Source: JAAYHC01 sp964483175
GTDB taxonomy: Bacteria; Bacillota; UBA5301
DNA length: 12,627 nt
Assembly (NCBI GenBank): GCA_964483175.1
Contig: CAZAAT010000062.1
Location: forward strand, 1 to 12,627
Reading direction: 5' to 3'
The translations under genes were made by a program, and so were the position numbers. Shown in pieces: positions 6,493-12,627 of the stretch. The stretch's first letter is position 1. The number at the start of each line of letters is the position of its first letter. The notes under the pieces are model-generated. The model made no database searches. It worked only from the letters and a program-made list of their open reading frames with translations, and was not told the DNA's origin.

Positions 6493-7407
6493 GTGTACGA
6501 GATATGCAATATTTTACGCCAGCAACGGTATCAGGTAAAAAAGGCAGCAGCTGTACGTACAACCGAAGAGATTGCCGGAGCAGATACTTACTACCAAATC
6601 GAGGCCACCAATGAGGTCGGTGTCGATCTCGACTTGGCGGTGGGTGCTGATAAAAGCCTGATTGTCGTGCAAACCTTAGATTCTCCGGAGGGGAAGCTAA
6701 GCGAAACGTTTAAGGATCTTGACCGGGTTTCGGAGGCTTTAGAGAGTGAAACGGTACTGATCAATACCGATCAGGGAGACTTTGCCGACTGGCAGGAGTA
6801 TGGCTTTACTAAAAAGTATCAATGCACCCTGACCGGTGAGCAGAATCCTTTTGAACTCGCCAAGGTTGATCAGATGCTCGAACGCGCTGCATCTGAGATC
6901 GCGGCCCATCTTGAAGAAGAGGTCCAGATCTATGAACTAGCTGAGGATTTACCATACATTTATTCGGTTGATTTGGTGGAGGCTAGTGCTCAAAGCCCGC
7001 TCGAAGCCGATTATCACTGCTGTTTGCACTGTCACGAATTGACCGGTGCTGTTTATCTGGAACAACTCTGGATCCCCGAAACAAAACGGCGGCAGGGGAT
7101 TGGGACGGCAACTGTTAATATTCTTAAGGAGTCGTTGGCCGAGGCTGGGGCAAATTATCTTTATCTGAAAGCCACCGAAAGCTCAGAATCATTCTGGGAT
7201 GCTCGGGAAGATTTCGAGTCTTTCTACCGCTTGAATCTCCGGTGGGCGCGGCGGATGCGAGATCAGCTGCGGCGGGAACCCGGCTGGGATCGGGTTCTTG
7301 TCCAAGGAGTACAGTTGGAGCACCGGATTGAGTATTACGGAAACCACCCCGGTGAGGACTGGGACTTTTTTCAGGCGCTGCAGTTGTTACACTATGTGAG
7401 CAACTGA
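6493..7407 (+). CDS. GNAT-domain protein with uncharacterised N-terminal half
   Basis: 304-aa protein, probably an acyl-CoA-dependent N-acyltransferase. The C-terminal half has a GNAT core: a strand GAVYLEQLWI, then the pyrophosphate-loop motif RRQGIG (199-204), a helix, the strand NYLYLKAT (221-228) and FESFYRL (241-247) in the place of the usual FY-GF segment. The N-terminal 140 residues contain LIVVQTL, TVLINTD and FADWQEYGF in an order that could be a degenerate, loop-less GNAT copy, but this is inference. The GTG start has GGAGGG (6482-6487) 5 nt upstream. The ISOCOT/LUD-like gene follows 23 nt later, so they are likely co-transcribed. The substrate is unknown. Confidence 0.7.
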   Translation: MYEICNILRQQRYQVKKAAAVRTTEEIAGADTYYQIEATNEVGVDLDLAVGADKSLIVVQTLDSPEGKLSETFKDLDRVSEALESETVLINTDQGDFADWQEYGFTKKYQCTLTGEQNPFELAKVDQMLERAASEIAAHLEEEVQIYELAEDLPYIYSVDLVEASAQSPLEADYHCCLHCHELTGAVYLEQLWIPETKRRQGIGTATVNILKESLAEAGANYLYLKATESSESFWDAREDFESFYRLNLRWARRMRDQLRREPGWDRVLVQGVQLEHRIEYYGNHPGEDWDFFQALQLLHYVSN

Positions 7408-7430
7408 AAATAAGGTGCAAGGAGGCTATC

Positions 7431-8171
7431 ATGATGACTGGATCGGCATTAGTTGTGTTAACCCCTGCTGAGTCGAAGAGACTGATTGCCAAGGCGGTGG
7501 CGGCGATGCCGCTAGTTTTGGAGGCTCAAGAACAAGGCTATATCATGATTGGTGGCGGCACCACCAATGCCTATGTGGTTGAGGAGCTCACGGGCAGGCA
7601 GATCTCGGACAAGACTAAGTACACCGCTGGCATACTTACCGGCAGTGAATTGTCGATCACATCCGAGGAGACCAGGTTAAAGCCGGTTATTCTCAAAGAT
7701 GGCGCCGAGATTAGCGCAGAGTGGAAAGATGTGCTTAATGAGTTAGGCCCCCGCGATGTCTTTATCAAAGGAGCCAATGCCATTGACGCCGAGGGTAATG
7801 CGGGAGTTTTGGTCGCCAATCCGACAGGGGGGACGATCGGTCAGGCCTGGGGCTTATTAACCGCCCGCGGTGTGAACCTGATCATGCCGGTTGGTTTGGA
7901 GAAGATGATTCCATCGGTCGCCGAAGCCGCTCAAAACTGTGCCATCGGGCTGTGGGACCATGTCACCGGACTAGGTTGTGGGATGATCCCGGTATCCAAC
8001 GCCATGATCATCACCGAGATAGAGGCCTTGGATATCCTCTTTGGGGTGCAGGCGGTTCACGTCGCTTCTGGTGGTCAGGGTGACGGTCAGGGAGCGGTAG
8101 TCATCGCTTTTCATGGTGCGAAAGACGAAGTTGACGCCGCATTCGACTTTATTCAGAAGGAGATTAAATAA
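7431..8171 (+). CDS. Uncharacterised protein with ISOCOT/LUD-like motifs
   Basis: 246-aa cytosolic protein that I cannot assign to a named family. Motifs resemble the ISOCOT superfamily (RpiA, CoA transferase, LUD lactate-utilisation domain): GGGTTNAYVVEEL (41-53) matches the nucleotide/sugar-phosphate loop of that fold, DVFIKGANAIDAEGN (109-123) resembles the D-x-x-I-x-G-A-D segment, and MPVGLEKMIPS (152-162) resembles the V-x-G-I-E-K motif of LUD proteins. GGQGDGQGA (214-222) is a distinct glycine-rich turn. The start has AAGGAGG (7419-7425) 5 nt upstream; an adjacent ATG at 7434 (8 nt) is equally possible. The stop overlaps the amidohydrolase start by one base (TAATG), implying translational coupling and a shared pathway. 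The reaction is unknown. Confidence 0.75.
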   Translation: MMTGSALVVLTPAESKRLIAKAVAAMPLVLEAQEQGYIMIGGGTTNAYVVEELTGRQISDKTKYTAGILTGSELSITSEETRLKPVILKDGAEISAEWKDVLNELGPRDVFIKGANAIDAEGNAGVLVANPTGGTIGQAWGLLTARGVNLIMPVGLEKMIPSVAEAAQNCAIGLWDHVTGLGCGMIPVSNAMIITEIEALDILFGVQAVHVASGGQGDGQGAVVIAFHGAKDEVDAAFDFIQKEIK

Positions 8172-9304
8172 TGAAGATAGCTATTTGTGGAGCGAAAATC
8201 TACCCGGTTGAAACCGACCCGCTCGCGGTTGGAACGATTTTGATTGAAGACGGCAAGATTGCTAGGATCTTAGAAGGCGACGAGTCTCCGGCAGGCTATG
8301 AACGGTTTGAGGCTGCTGGGCTCGTGGCTACGCCCGGTTTGATCGATGCCCACACCCATGTTGGCATCACCGAAGAGGGTATCGGCTGGGAGGGGGAGGA
8401 TTGCAATGAACGCTACGATCCGATCACCCCGCACCTGCGTGCCATCGATGGCATTTTCCCGGGCGATCAGGGGTTTGCCGATGCCAGAGCGGGTGGGGTT
8501 ACTACGGTCGGGGTTCATCCAGGCAGCGCCAATGTGATCGGGGGGCAAGGGGCAGCTTTAAAAACACTTGGCCGCACCGTTGAGGAGATGGTGATCAAGG
8601 CGCCCATCGCAGTCAAAGCGGCTTTTGGCGAGAACCCCAAGCGCGTCTATGGTGAACAGAAAAAAACACCGACTACCCGGATGGGTACCGCCGGCACCAT
8701 TAGACAGGCCCTCGTCAAGGCGGAGAACTATCGCCGCAAGCTGGCCGCTGGAGAAGCTGAACGTGATCTGGGCCTGGAGGTATTGGTGGAGCTGTTAGAG
8801 GGTGGTTTACCGCTATTTGCCCATGCTCACCGGATTGATGATATCATGACCGCGCTCAGGGTCGCCCGCGAGTTTAATCTGCAGCTGGTCGTGCAGCATG
8901 GGACTGAGTCCCACCTAGTAGCTGATCTCTTAGCCGACGCGCAGGTGCCTGCAGTCGTGGGGCCAAGCCTGACCTCTCGGGCCAAGGTCGAGCTGCGGGA
9001 ACGGACTTTTCAGACGCCCGCTATCCTAGCTGAACATGGGGTGGAGTTTTCGATTATGACCGACCATCCGGTAATTCCCATCCAGTATCTGCCCATCTGT
9101 GTTCGCTTAGCCATCGCCGAGGGTTTGGACTTTGCAGCCGCCCTGCGAGCCGTGACCCTGTACCCGGCAAGATTTATGGGAATTGCTGATCGGGTCGGCA
9201 GTCTGGTACCTGGCAAAGATGCTGATATAGCACTGTGGCCGGGTGAGCCCTTTGTCGAGGTAGATCGGCCGAGTCAGGTGTTTATTAACGGCAGACGTGC
9301 ATAA
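8171..9304 (+). CDS. Amidohydrolase (COG1228, imidazolonepropionase-like)
   Basis: Metal-dependent hydrolase (377 aa) of the amidohydrolase superfamily. The N-terminal beta-domain has a family-typical IEDGKIARI. The TIM barrel then shows GLIDAHTHVG (H61, H63), VKAAFGENPKRVYG (148-161), FAHAHR (H218, H220), VQHGTE (H243) and MTDHP (D298). YPARFMGIADRVGSLVPGKD near the C-terminus is the usual closing strand region. The full metal ligand set is present, so it should be active. There is no signal peptide, so it acts in the cytosol. This subfamily (with the GENPKRVYG signature) is widespread in anaerobes but lacks a known substrate as far as I recall. Its ATG overlaps the preceding stop. Confidence 0.9.
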   Translation: MKIAICGAKIYPVETDPLAVGTILIEDGKIARILEGDESPAGYERFEAAGLVATPGLIDAHTHVGITEEGIGWEGEDCNERYDPITPHLRAIDGIFPGDQGFADARAGGVTTVGVHPGSANVIGGQGAALKTLGRTVEEMVIKAPIAVKAAFGENPKRVYGEQKKTPTTRMGTAGTIRQALVKAENYRRKLAAGEAERDLGLEVLVELLEGGLPLFAHAHRIDDIMTALRVAREFNLQLVVQHGTESHLVADLLADAQVPAVVGPSLTSRAKVELRERTFQTPAILAEHGVEFSIMTDHPVIPIQYLPICVRLAIAEGLDFAAALRAVTLYPARFMGIADRVGSLVPGKDADIALWPGEPFVEVDRPSQVFINGRRA

Positions 9305-9321
9305 GAGCTGCGGCTACTGAA

Positions 9322-9355
9322 TATACTCGTATGTACCTTCGAGTATAGACGAGTA
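9322..9355. repeat. Inverted/direct repeat cluster of CGAGTA in intergenic gap
   Basis: TATACTCG (9322-9329) and CGAGTATA (9340-9347) form a perfect 8-bp inverted repeat with a 10-nt spacer. A third CGAGTA (9350-9355) repeats the second copy exactly 10 bp further on. It lies between the amidohydrolase stop and the transpeptidase start. There is no U-tract, so an operator is more likely than a terminator. Confidence 0.55.
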
Positions 9356-9359
9356 GTAG

Positions 9360-10655
9360 GTGGCTGCGTTGATCTCCAGAGAGTCACGCTGGACTCTGTT
9401 TAGTTACATAATGCTGGTACTATTGGTTGGCTCGTGCCTGGTAGCTCAGGCGCAGAGCCCCTTTACTATCCGGATTAACATTCCGGCCAGGCGCCTGGAT
9501 TTACTGGCGCAAGAACGGGTGGTCAAAGAGTACCCGGTAGCCATCGGTAAATCAACGACCCCGTCGGTTGTGGGGCGGTTTCACATCATCAACAAGGTGG
9601 TCGATCCAACCTGGTATCCGGAGGGACGGGTTCCGGTGGTTCCAGGGCCGGATAATCCGGTCGGTTCGCGCTGGCTCGGAATCTCCTCTCCCGGCATCGG
9701 CATCCATGGTACCAACAATCCGGCTTCGATTGGCCAAGCCATCTCCGGCGGATGTTTCCGGATGCATAATTACAATGTTGAGGAATTGTTCGAACTAGTA
9801 AATATCGGCACCATGGTTGAACTGGTCTATGAGCCGGTAGAAGTGACTCGTTTGCCCGGGAATCTCTCGCCGGTTGTGATCAGATCTCATCCCGATATCT
9901 ATCGGCGCGGGCAGCGAAGTTACGAAGAACTGCGCGAATTAATTAGGATGGCGGGCTTCGGTGGCGAGATTTCCACCAGAGAGCTTGCCGATTTGTTACG
10001 GCTAACCGATGGGCAGGCGAGAACCTTTCCGGCCGGGTATGCCGCCGAAGTAAACGGGATTGTCTTTGATTTTGACCTCTCGGTCGAGTTAGGGCAGCTG
10101 AGGATCGACGGACTTAAATTGGCCCGGGTTTTGGGTGTTGAGCGTACCGGATTGGCGGCCCTGGCTTATCTCTTGGAATACGGCAGATCAATCACTCCTG
10201 AGGTAGCAGCGAGGCTCTTCGGGCTGGCCGTCTCCTTAGATCTCGACCACGGGCGGCTCAAGTTCACCGCCCCCTTTATCCGAGCTGAAAGCGGCGAAAC
10301 CTCTGTGGCCAAGATTGCCAGCGATGGCAGTGTTCTTGTCTCCGAGCCAGAACCGTATACCATTCTGTTTTCACCTGCCGAACGGGTTTATCCGCGGATG
10401 GTAGTTACATTCAATCGGACCAGGATACCCAATAGCGGATATTTAATCGGTGATCTCGTCTGGGTGGATCTAGAGCAGGCGGCTACGGCCGGGTTGAACT
10501 TTACCCATCACTGGTCGGCTGAGACCGGTTCACTAACGATTAATGGAAAAACTATTGAAACGGTGATCGCCATAAACCGCAGGCCGCTGGTTCCCTTGGC
10601 GTCGTTACGAGAAATACTAGAACCGGGGTTTATGGCCCCGGTCCCATTCTCCTAA
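9360..10655 (+). CDS. L,D-transpeptidase (YkuD) with stalk-like C-terminal half
   Basis: Cell-envelope enzyme that makes or remodels peptidoglycan 3-3 cross-links through a catalytic cysteine. Residues 10-32 form a signal: VGSC at 23-26 could be a lipobox, while AQA-Q at 30-33 would suit signal peptidase I. The YkuD domain spans about 35-157 (the opening FTIRINIPARRLDLL, GIHGTNNP with H116, then SGGCFRM with S129, C132, R134). The remaining 270 residues include VNGIVF, INGKTIE and RRPLVPLASLREIL, resembling copper amine oxidase N-like repeats seen on clostridial surface proteins. The start is uncertain: GTG at 9360 has little ribosome binding site, whereas TTG at 9369 has AGGTGG 5 nt upstream. 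It may be read through from the amidohydrolase operon. Confidence 0.88.
   Translation: MAALISRESRWTLFSYIMLVLLVGSCLVAQAQSPFTIRINIPARRLDLLAQERVVKEYPVAIGKSTTPSVVGRFHIINKVVDPTWYPEGRVPVVPGPDNPVGSRWLGISSPGIGIHGTNNPASIGQAISGGCFRMHNYNVEELFELVNIGTMVELVYEPVEVTRLPGNLSPVVIRSHPDIYRRGQRSYEELRELIRMAGFGGEISTRELADLLRLTDGQARTFPAGYAAEVNGIVFDFDLSVELGQLRIDGLKLARVLGVERTGLAALAYLLEYGRSITPEVAARLFGLAVSLDLDHGRLKFTAPFIRAESGETSVAKIASDGSVLVSEPEPYTILFSPAERVYPRMVVTFNRTRIPNSGYLIGDLVWVDLEQAATAGLNFTHHWSAETGSLTINGKTIETVIAINRRPLVPLASLREILEPGFMAPVPFS
10622..10642 (-). terminator. Hairpin at convergent 3' ends
   Basis: ACCGGGG (10622-10628) pairs with CCCCGGT (10636-10642) around a 7-nt loop. On the minus strand it lies 29 nt past the SLH gene stop and is followed by a modest T-rich stretch (TTCTAGTATTT). 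It falls within the last codons of the transpeptidase, and on the plus strand a T-rich stretch comes only after about 15 nt. Confidence 0.35.
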
Positions 10656-10671
10656 CTTTATTTGCGTAGCT

Positions 10672-11865
10672 TTAGAACATCAGCGCATCGAGAATCTTGG
10701 TCGTCAATTCGGCCTGGGCTAGTTGTCCGGCTTGGGCCCAGTTGCCGCTTAACAAGGCGGTGGTCATCTCCGGTGAAACATCGAGGATGTTGGAGAGGGC
10801 CGCGGCAATCCGCTCCTGACCGAGTGTGGACATATTTGCCCAGTTTTGAGTCATCAATGATTCCGCCTCTTCGGGAGACGCGCCGAAATTGATCAACTGG
10901 TCATACAACTGCGGTTTGATCGAGGAGCCCAGCGCATTCCAGTCGCCTCTCATGATGGCCGCTACTTGTTCGGCGCCAAGCAAGCCCTTGGTTAAGGTGC
11001 TGATCTTGTTGGAGGCTTCGCTCTGGGTCAGCACTCCCATCGCTTTAACGTACACCGCATCACCGGCCGGCTCAGAAAGGATGTGTACCTGGTCGCCTTC
11101 GATAAAGGTGGAGAGGTCTCCTACCGAGCCATTGCGCATGACAACCGCATCGTTGGGGAGCATAAAGAGCTGCCTGCTGCCAACGGTGGGTTTAATCGTA
11201 ATGGTATTGGTAGTGGTGTCGATGCTAGCGATTGAGCCCTTGGTAGTCTCAAAATCGAGTGACTTCTGAACCATGTGGGCGATCTCGGCCCTGGTCGTAT
11301 TAACTTCGGGCTGGAGCTTTTCGGTCCACTGGGGTGGGTGTACCCGGAGACGCTCGGTAAGCTCTACCGGAATGTATGCCCAATGGTCCGGATCAACATC
11401 GCTAAAACTTGGTGCCCATTCCGGAGTGGTTTGGTCCGAATTTAACAAATCCAAGGCTCTAGCCAGCATGGTCAGTGCTTCAGCTCGGGTAATCTTGTTG
11501 CTCGGACGGAAGGTCCCATCAGGGTAACCTTGGATGATGCCCTGGTCCACAAGAGCGCTGATATACTCGGTTGCCCAGTGTTTGGCCGGCACATCCGAGA
11601 AGGTAGCCCCCTGGCTGGGTTTGATATCAAAGGCGAGCGCCACAATTTTGGCGAACTCGGCCCGGGTTACCGAACGATTCGGTCGGAAAGTATTGTCTTC
11701 GTAGCCATTGATGACGCCCTCGTCCACCAGGGAGAGAATGGCGCTTTGGGCCCAATGCTCCTTAATGTCGGTAAGGCGGGTCGTCGCCAGGGCTTCTACG
11801 CTGAAGGTAGTTACCAGCAAACTAACCACTACTACGAGCAGCGCCAGACGACTGCGTAATTTCAT
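10672..11865 (-). CDS. SLH-domain surface protein with C-terminal helical repeats
   Basis: Exported 397-aa protein anchored to secondary cell-wall polymer or peptidoglycan through S-layer homology domains. The signal peptide is residues 1-28 (EALA-T). SLH1 (about 31-74, GYEDNTFRPNRSVTRAEFA) and SLH2 (about 88-136, GYPDGTFRPSNKITRAEA) are canonical; SLH3 (about 153-202) keeps FSDVDPDHWA and TRAEIAHMV but lacks the GYxDGTFRP core. A beta-rich domain (about 209-280, GSIASIDTTTNTITIK onward) follows. Residues 295-395 are three ~34-residue helical repeats with tryptophans at 309, 342 and 376. ATG 11865 is preferred because AAAGGGG stands 8 nt upstream; ATG 11871 has only 2 nt spacing. It is convergent with the transpeptidase, which also acts at the wall. 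Confidence 0.9.
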   Translation of the reverse strand: MKLRSRLALLVVVVSLLVTTFSVEALATTRLTDIKEHWAQSAILSLVDEGVINGYEDNTFRPNRSVTRAEFAKIVALAFDIKPSQGATFSDVPAKHWATEYISALVDQGIIQGYPDGTFRPSNKITRAEALTMLARALDLLNSDQTTPEWAPSFSDVDPDHWAYIPVELTERLRVHPPQWTEKLQPEVNTTRAEIAHMVQKSLDFETTKGSIASIDTTTNTITIKPTVGSRQLFMLPNDAVVMRNGSVGDLSTFIEGDQVHILSEPAGDAVYVKAMGVLTQSEASNKISTLTKGLLGAEQVAAIMRGDWNALGSSIKPQLYDQLINFGASPEEAESLMTQNWANMSTLGQERIAAALSNILDVSPEMTTALLSGNWAQAGQLAQAELTTKILDALMF

Positions 11866-11873
11866 GGTCATTT

Positions 11874-11880
11874 CCCCTTT
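11874..11880 (-). promoter_or_regulatory. Ribosome binding site fixing the SLH protein start
   Basis: AAAGGGG on the minus strand is 8 nt before the ATG at 11865 but only 2 nt before the in-frame ATG at 11871. Confidence 0.55.
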
Positions 11881-11960
11881 CGGTAATGAATGAAAAATTC
11901 ACTTTATGCTTCTGAATTCTCGCCCTAGCTGGCGTAACCTCTATGTAAATGCGGGTTAGA

Positions 11961-11977
11961 ATCCCAATCCATCCCAA
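11961..11977. repeat. Tandem ATCCCAA boxes, 10-bp period
   Basis: ATCCCAA occurs at 11961-11967 and again at 11971-11977, one helical turn apart, between the divergent SLH and polA genes. On the minus strand the boxes nearly fill the spacer of a weak candidate SLH promoter, TTGAAT (11982-11977) N16 TCTAAC (11960-11955). They may be a regulator site. Confidence 0.4.
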
Positions 11978-12036
11978 TTCAAGCAGGTTTTATCTCTTAG
12001 GTGTGCAATACTAATAAGGTTGAGGTGAAATTAACA

Positions 12037-12627
12037 GTGAACCGCGATTTTGCGATTATCGATGTCCACTCTCTGCTGCATCGGGCCTTTTATGCCTTGC
12101 CGAGGCTGACAACGGCCAACGGAGAGGTGACCAATGCGATCTACGGATTTGCGATGATGCTCTGGCGCATCTTCGAAGAAGATAACCCCGCTTATATCGG
12201 GGCGGCCATCGATTTGCCGGGCAAGACTTTCCGGCATGAACGGTTCGTCGATTACAAGGCCAATCGGAAAGAGATGCCCGATGAGCTGCGGCCTCAGGTA
12301 GCCAGGGTCACCCAGTTTTTAGAGGCCTTTCGCATCCCGGTCTTTGGGGTCGAAGGCTATGAGGCCGACGATGTGATCGGGACCCTGACCAGGCTCGGTG
12401 AAGAGCAGGGCCTCGAGCCGCGGGTCTATACAGGTGATCGTGATTCCCTGCAGTTAGCGAGCGATCAGACGCAGATCATCCTAACCAAGCGGGGGATTAG
12501 CGAAGTTGACAAATATGATGCGGCCGCGGTCCACGAGCGGTATCAGCTAGCGCCTGAGCAGTTGATTGAGCTCAAAGGCTTGATGGGTGATAGCTCAGAC
12601 AATATCCCCGGTGTACGGGGGATTGGG
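12037..12627 (+). CDS. polA: DNA polymerase I, 5'-3' exonuclease domain (3' truncated)
   Basis: N-terminal 197 residues of DNA polymerase I, which removes RNA primers and fills repair gaps. The frame runs off the right edge. The 5'-3' exonuclease (FEN-like) signatures are all here: FAIIDVHSLLHRAFYALP with metal ligand D9, GKTFRHERFVDYKANRKEMP (62-81), YEADDVIGTL (D111, D112), YTGDRDSLQL (D134, D136) and MGDSSDNIPGVRGIG (D185, D188) leading into the helix-hairpin-helix. The residue after D9 is Val where Gly is usual. The GTG at 12037 has GAGGTG (12022-12027) 9 nt upstream; an in-frame GTG at 12025 would add four residues (VKLT) and is possible. The full protein would be about 850-890 aa. It is divergent from the SLH gene. 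Confidence 0.95.
   Translation, partial: MNRDFAIIDVHSLLHRAFYALPRLTTANGEVTNAIYGFAMMLWRIFEEDNPAYIGAAIDLPGKTFRHERFVDYKANRKEMPDELRPQVARVTQFLEAFRIPVFGVEGYEADDVIGTLTRLGEEQGLEPRVYTGDRDSLQLASDQTQIILTKRGISEVDKYDAAAVHERYQLAPEQLIELKGLMGDSSDNIPGVRGIG

Noticed and set aside
6404..6562. N-terminal extension of the flavin reductase to an upstream ATG at 6562
   Set aside because: It would cross the divergent promoter and the first codons of the GNAT gene. The extension shows no family similarity, and the ATG at 6403 has a suitable upstream ribosome binding site.
11951..11966. tRNA T-arm-like sequence GCGGGTTAGAATCCCA
   Set aside because: Only GGG/CCC pairs; no matching acceptor, D or anticodon arm is found upstream, so it is a chance resemblance.
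1..12627. Phage, defence island, CRISPR or insertion sequence
   Set aside because: No transposase, integrase, nuclease-helicase cluster, regular repeat array or terminal inverted repeats are seen. The CPBP protein alone is not enough to call an immunity system.

Overview
The window looks like ordinary chromosome from an anaerobic bacterium, most likely a deep-branching Bacillota (Clostridia/Limnochordia-like) or a similar lineage. The reasons are strong AAGGAGG-type ribosome binding sites, frequent GTG starts, an SLH-domain surface protein, a TM1586-type nitroreductase, a clostridial-style M29 aminopeptidase and a small secreted multiheme cytochrome c. The sugar-binding protein and the cytochrome carry ordinary signal peptides without a lipobox cysteine. 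That is unusual for a monoderm cell and hints at a diderm envelope, but does not prove it. No mobile element, CRISPR array, rRNA or tRNA is visible.

Left part (1-1777): the end of a ribose-type ABC importer operon, with a 5'-truncated RbsC-like permease followed by a periplasmic sugar-binding protein, closed by a clear hairpin that could stop transcription from both sides. Next, on the minus strand, come a 58-residue single-span membrane protein with its own strong promoter and an M29 aminopeptidase (to 3175).

Middle (3320-6403): a TM1586-family nitroreductase whose 3' end overlaps a convergent five-CXXCH cytochrome c by 37 bp. The cytochrome is divergent from a CPBP-family intramembrane protease. 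A minus-strand flavin reductase-like protein with a very basic tail follows. Together these suggest a redox and envelope-oriented neighbourhood rather than one pathway.

Right part (6442-12627): a strong extended -10 promoter (TTGTCA-N16-TATAAT) starts a plus-strand operon of a GNAT-domain protein, an uncharacterised protein with ISOCOT/LUD-like motifs, and a COG1228-type amidohydrolase whose start overlaps the preceding stop (TAATG). An L,D-transpeptidase with a stalk-like C-terminal half follows after a 55-nt gap containing a repeated CGAGTA motif. Convergent to it is an SLH-domain protein with three C-terminal ~34-residue repeats. Divergent from that protein, the window ends inside the 5'-3' exonuclease domain of DNA polymerase I (polA).

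The nearest thing to an undescribed system is the coupled ISOCOT/LUD-like protein plus amidohydrolase pair, together with its GNAT neighbour. Both the grouping and the function are inference. Most other genes are recognisable housekeeping or accessory families.
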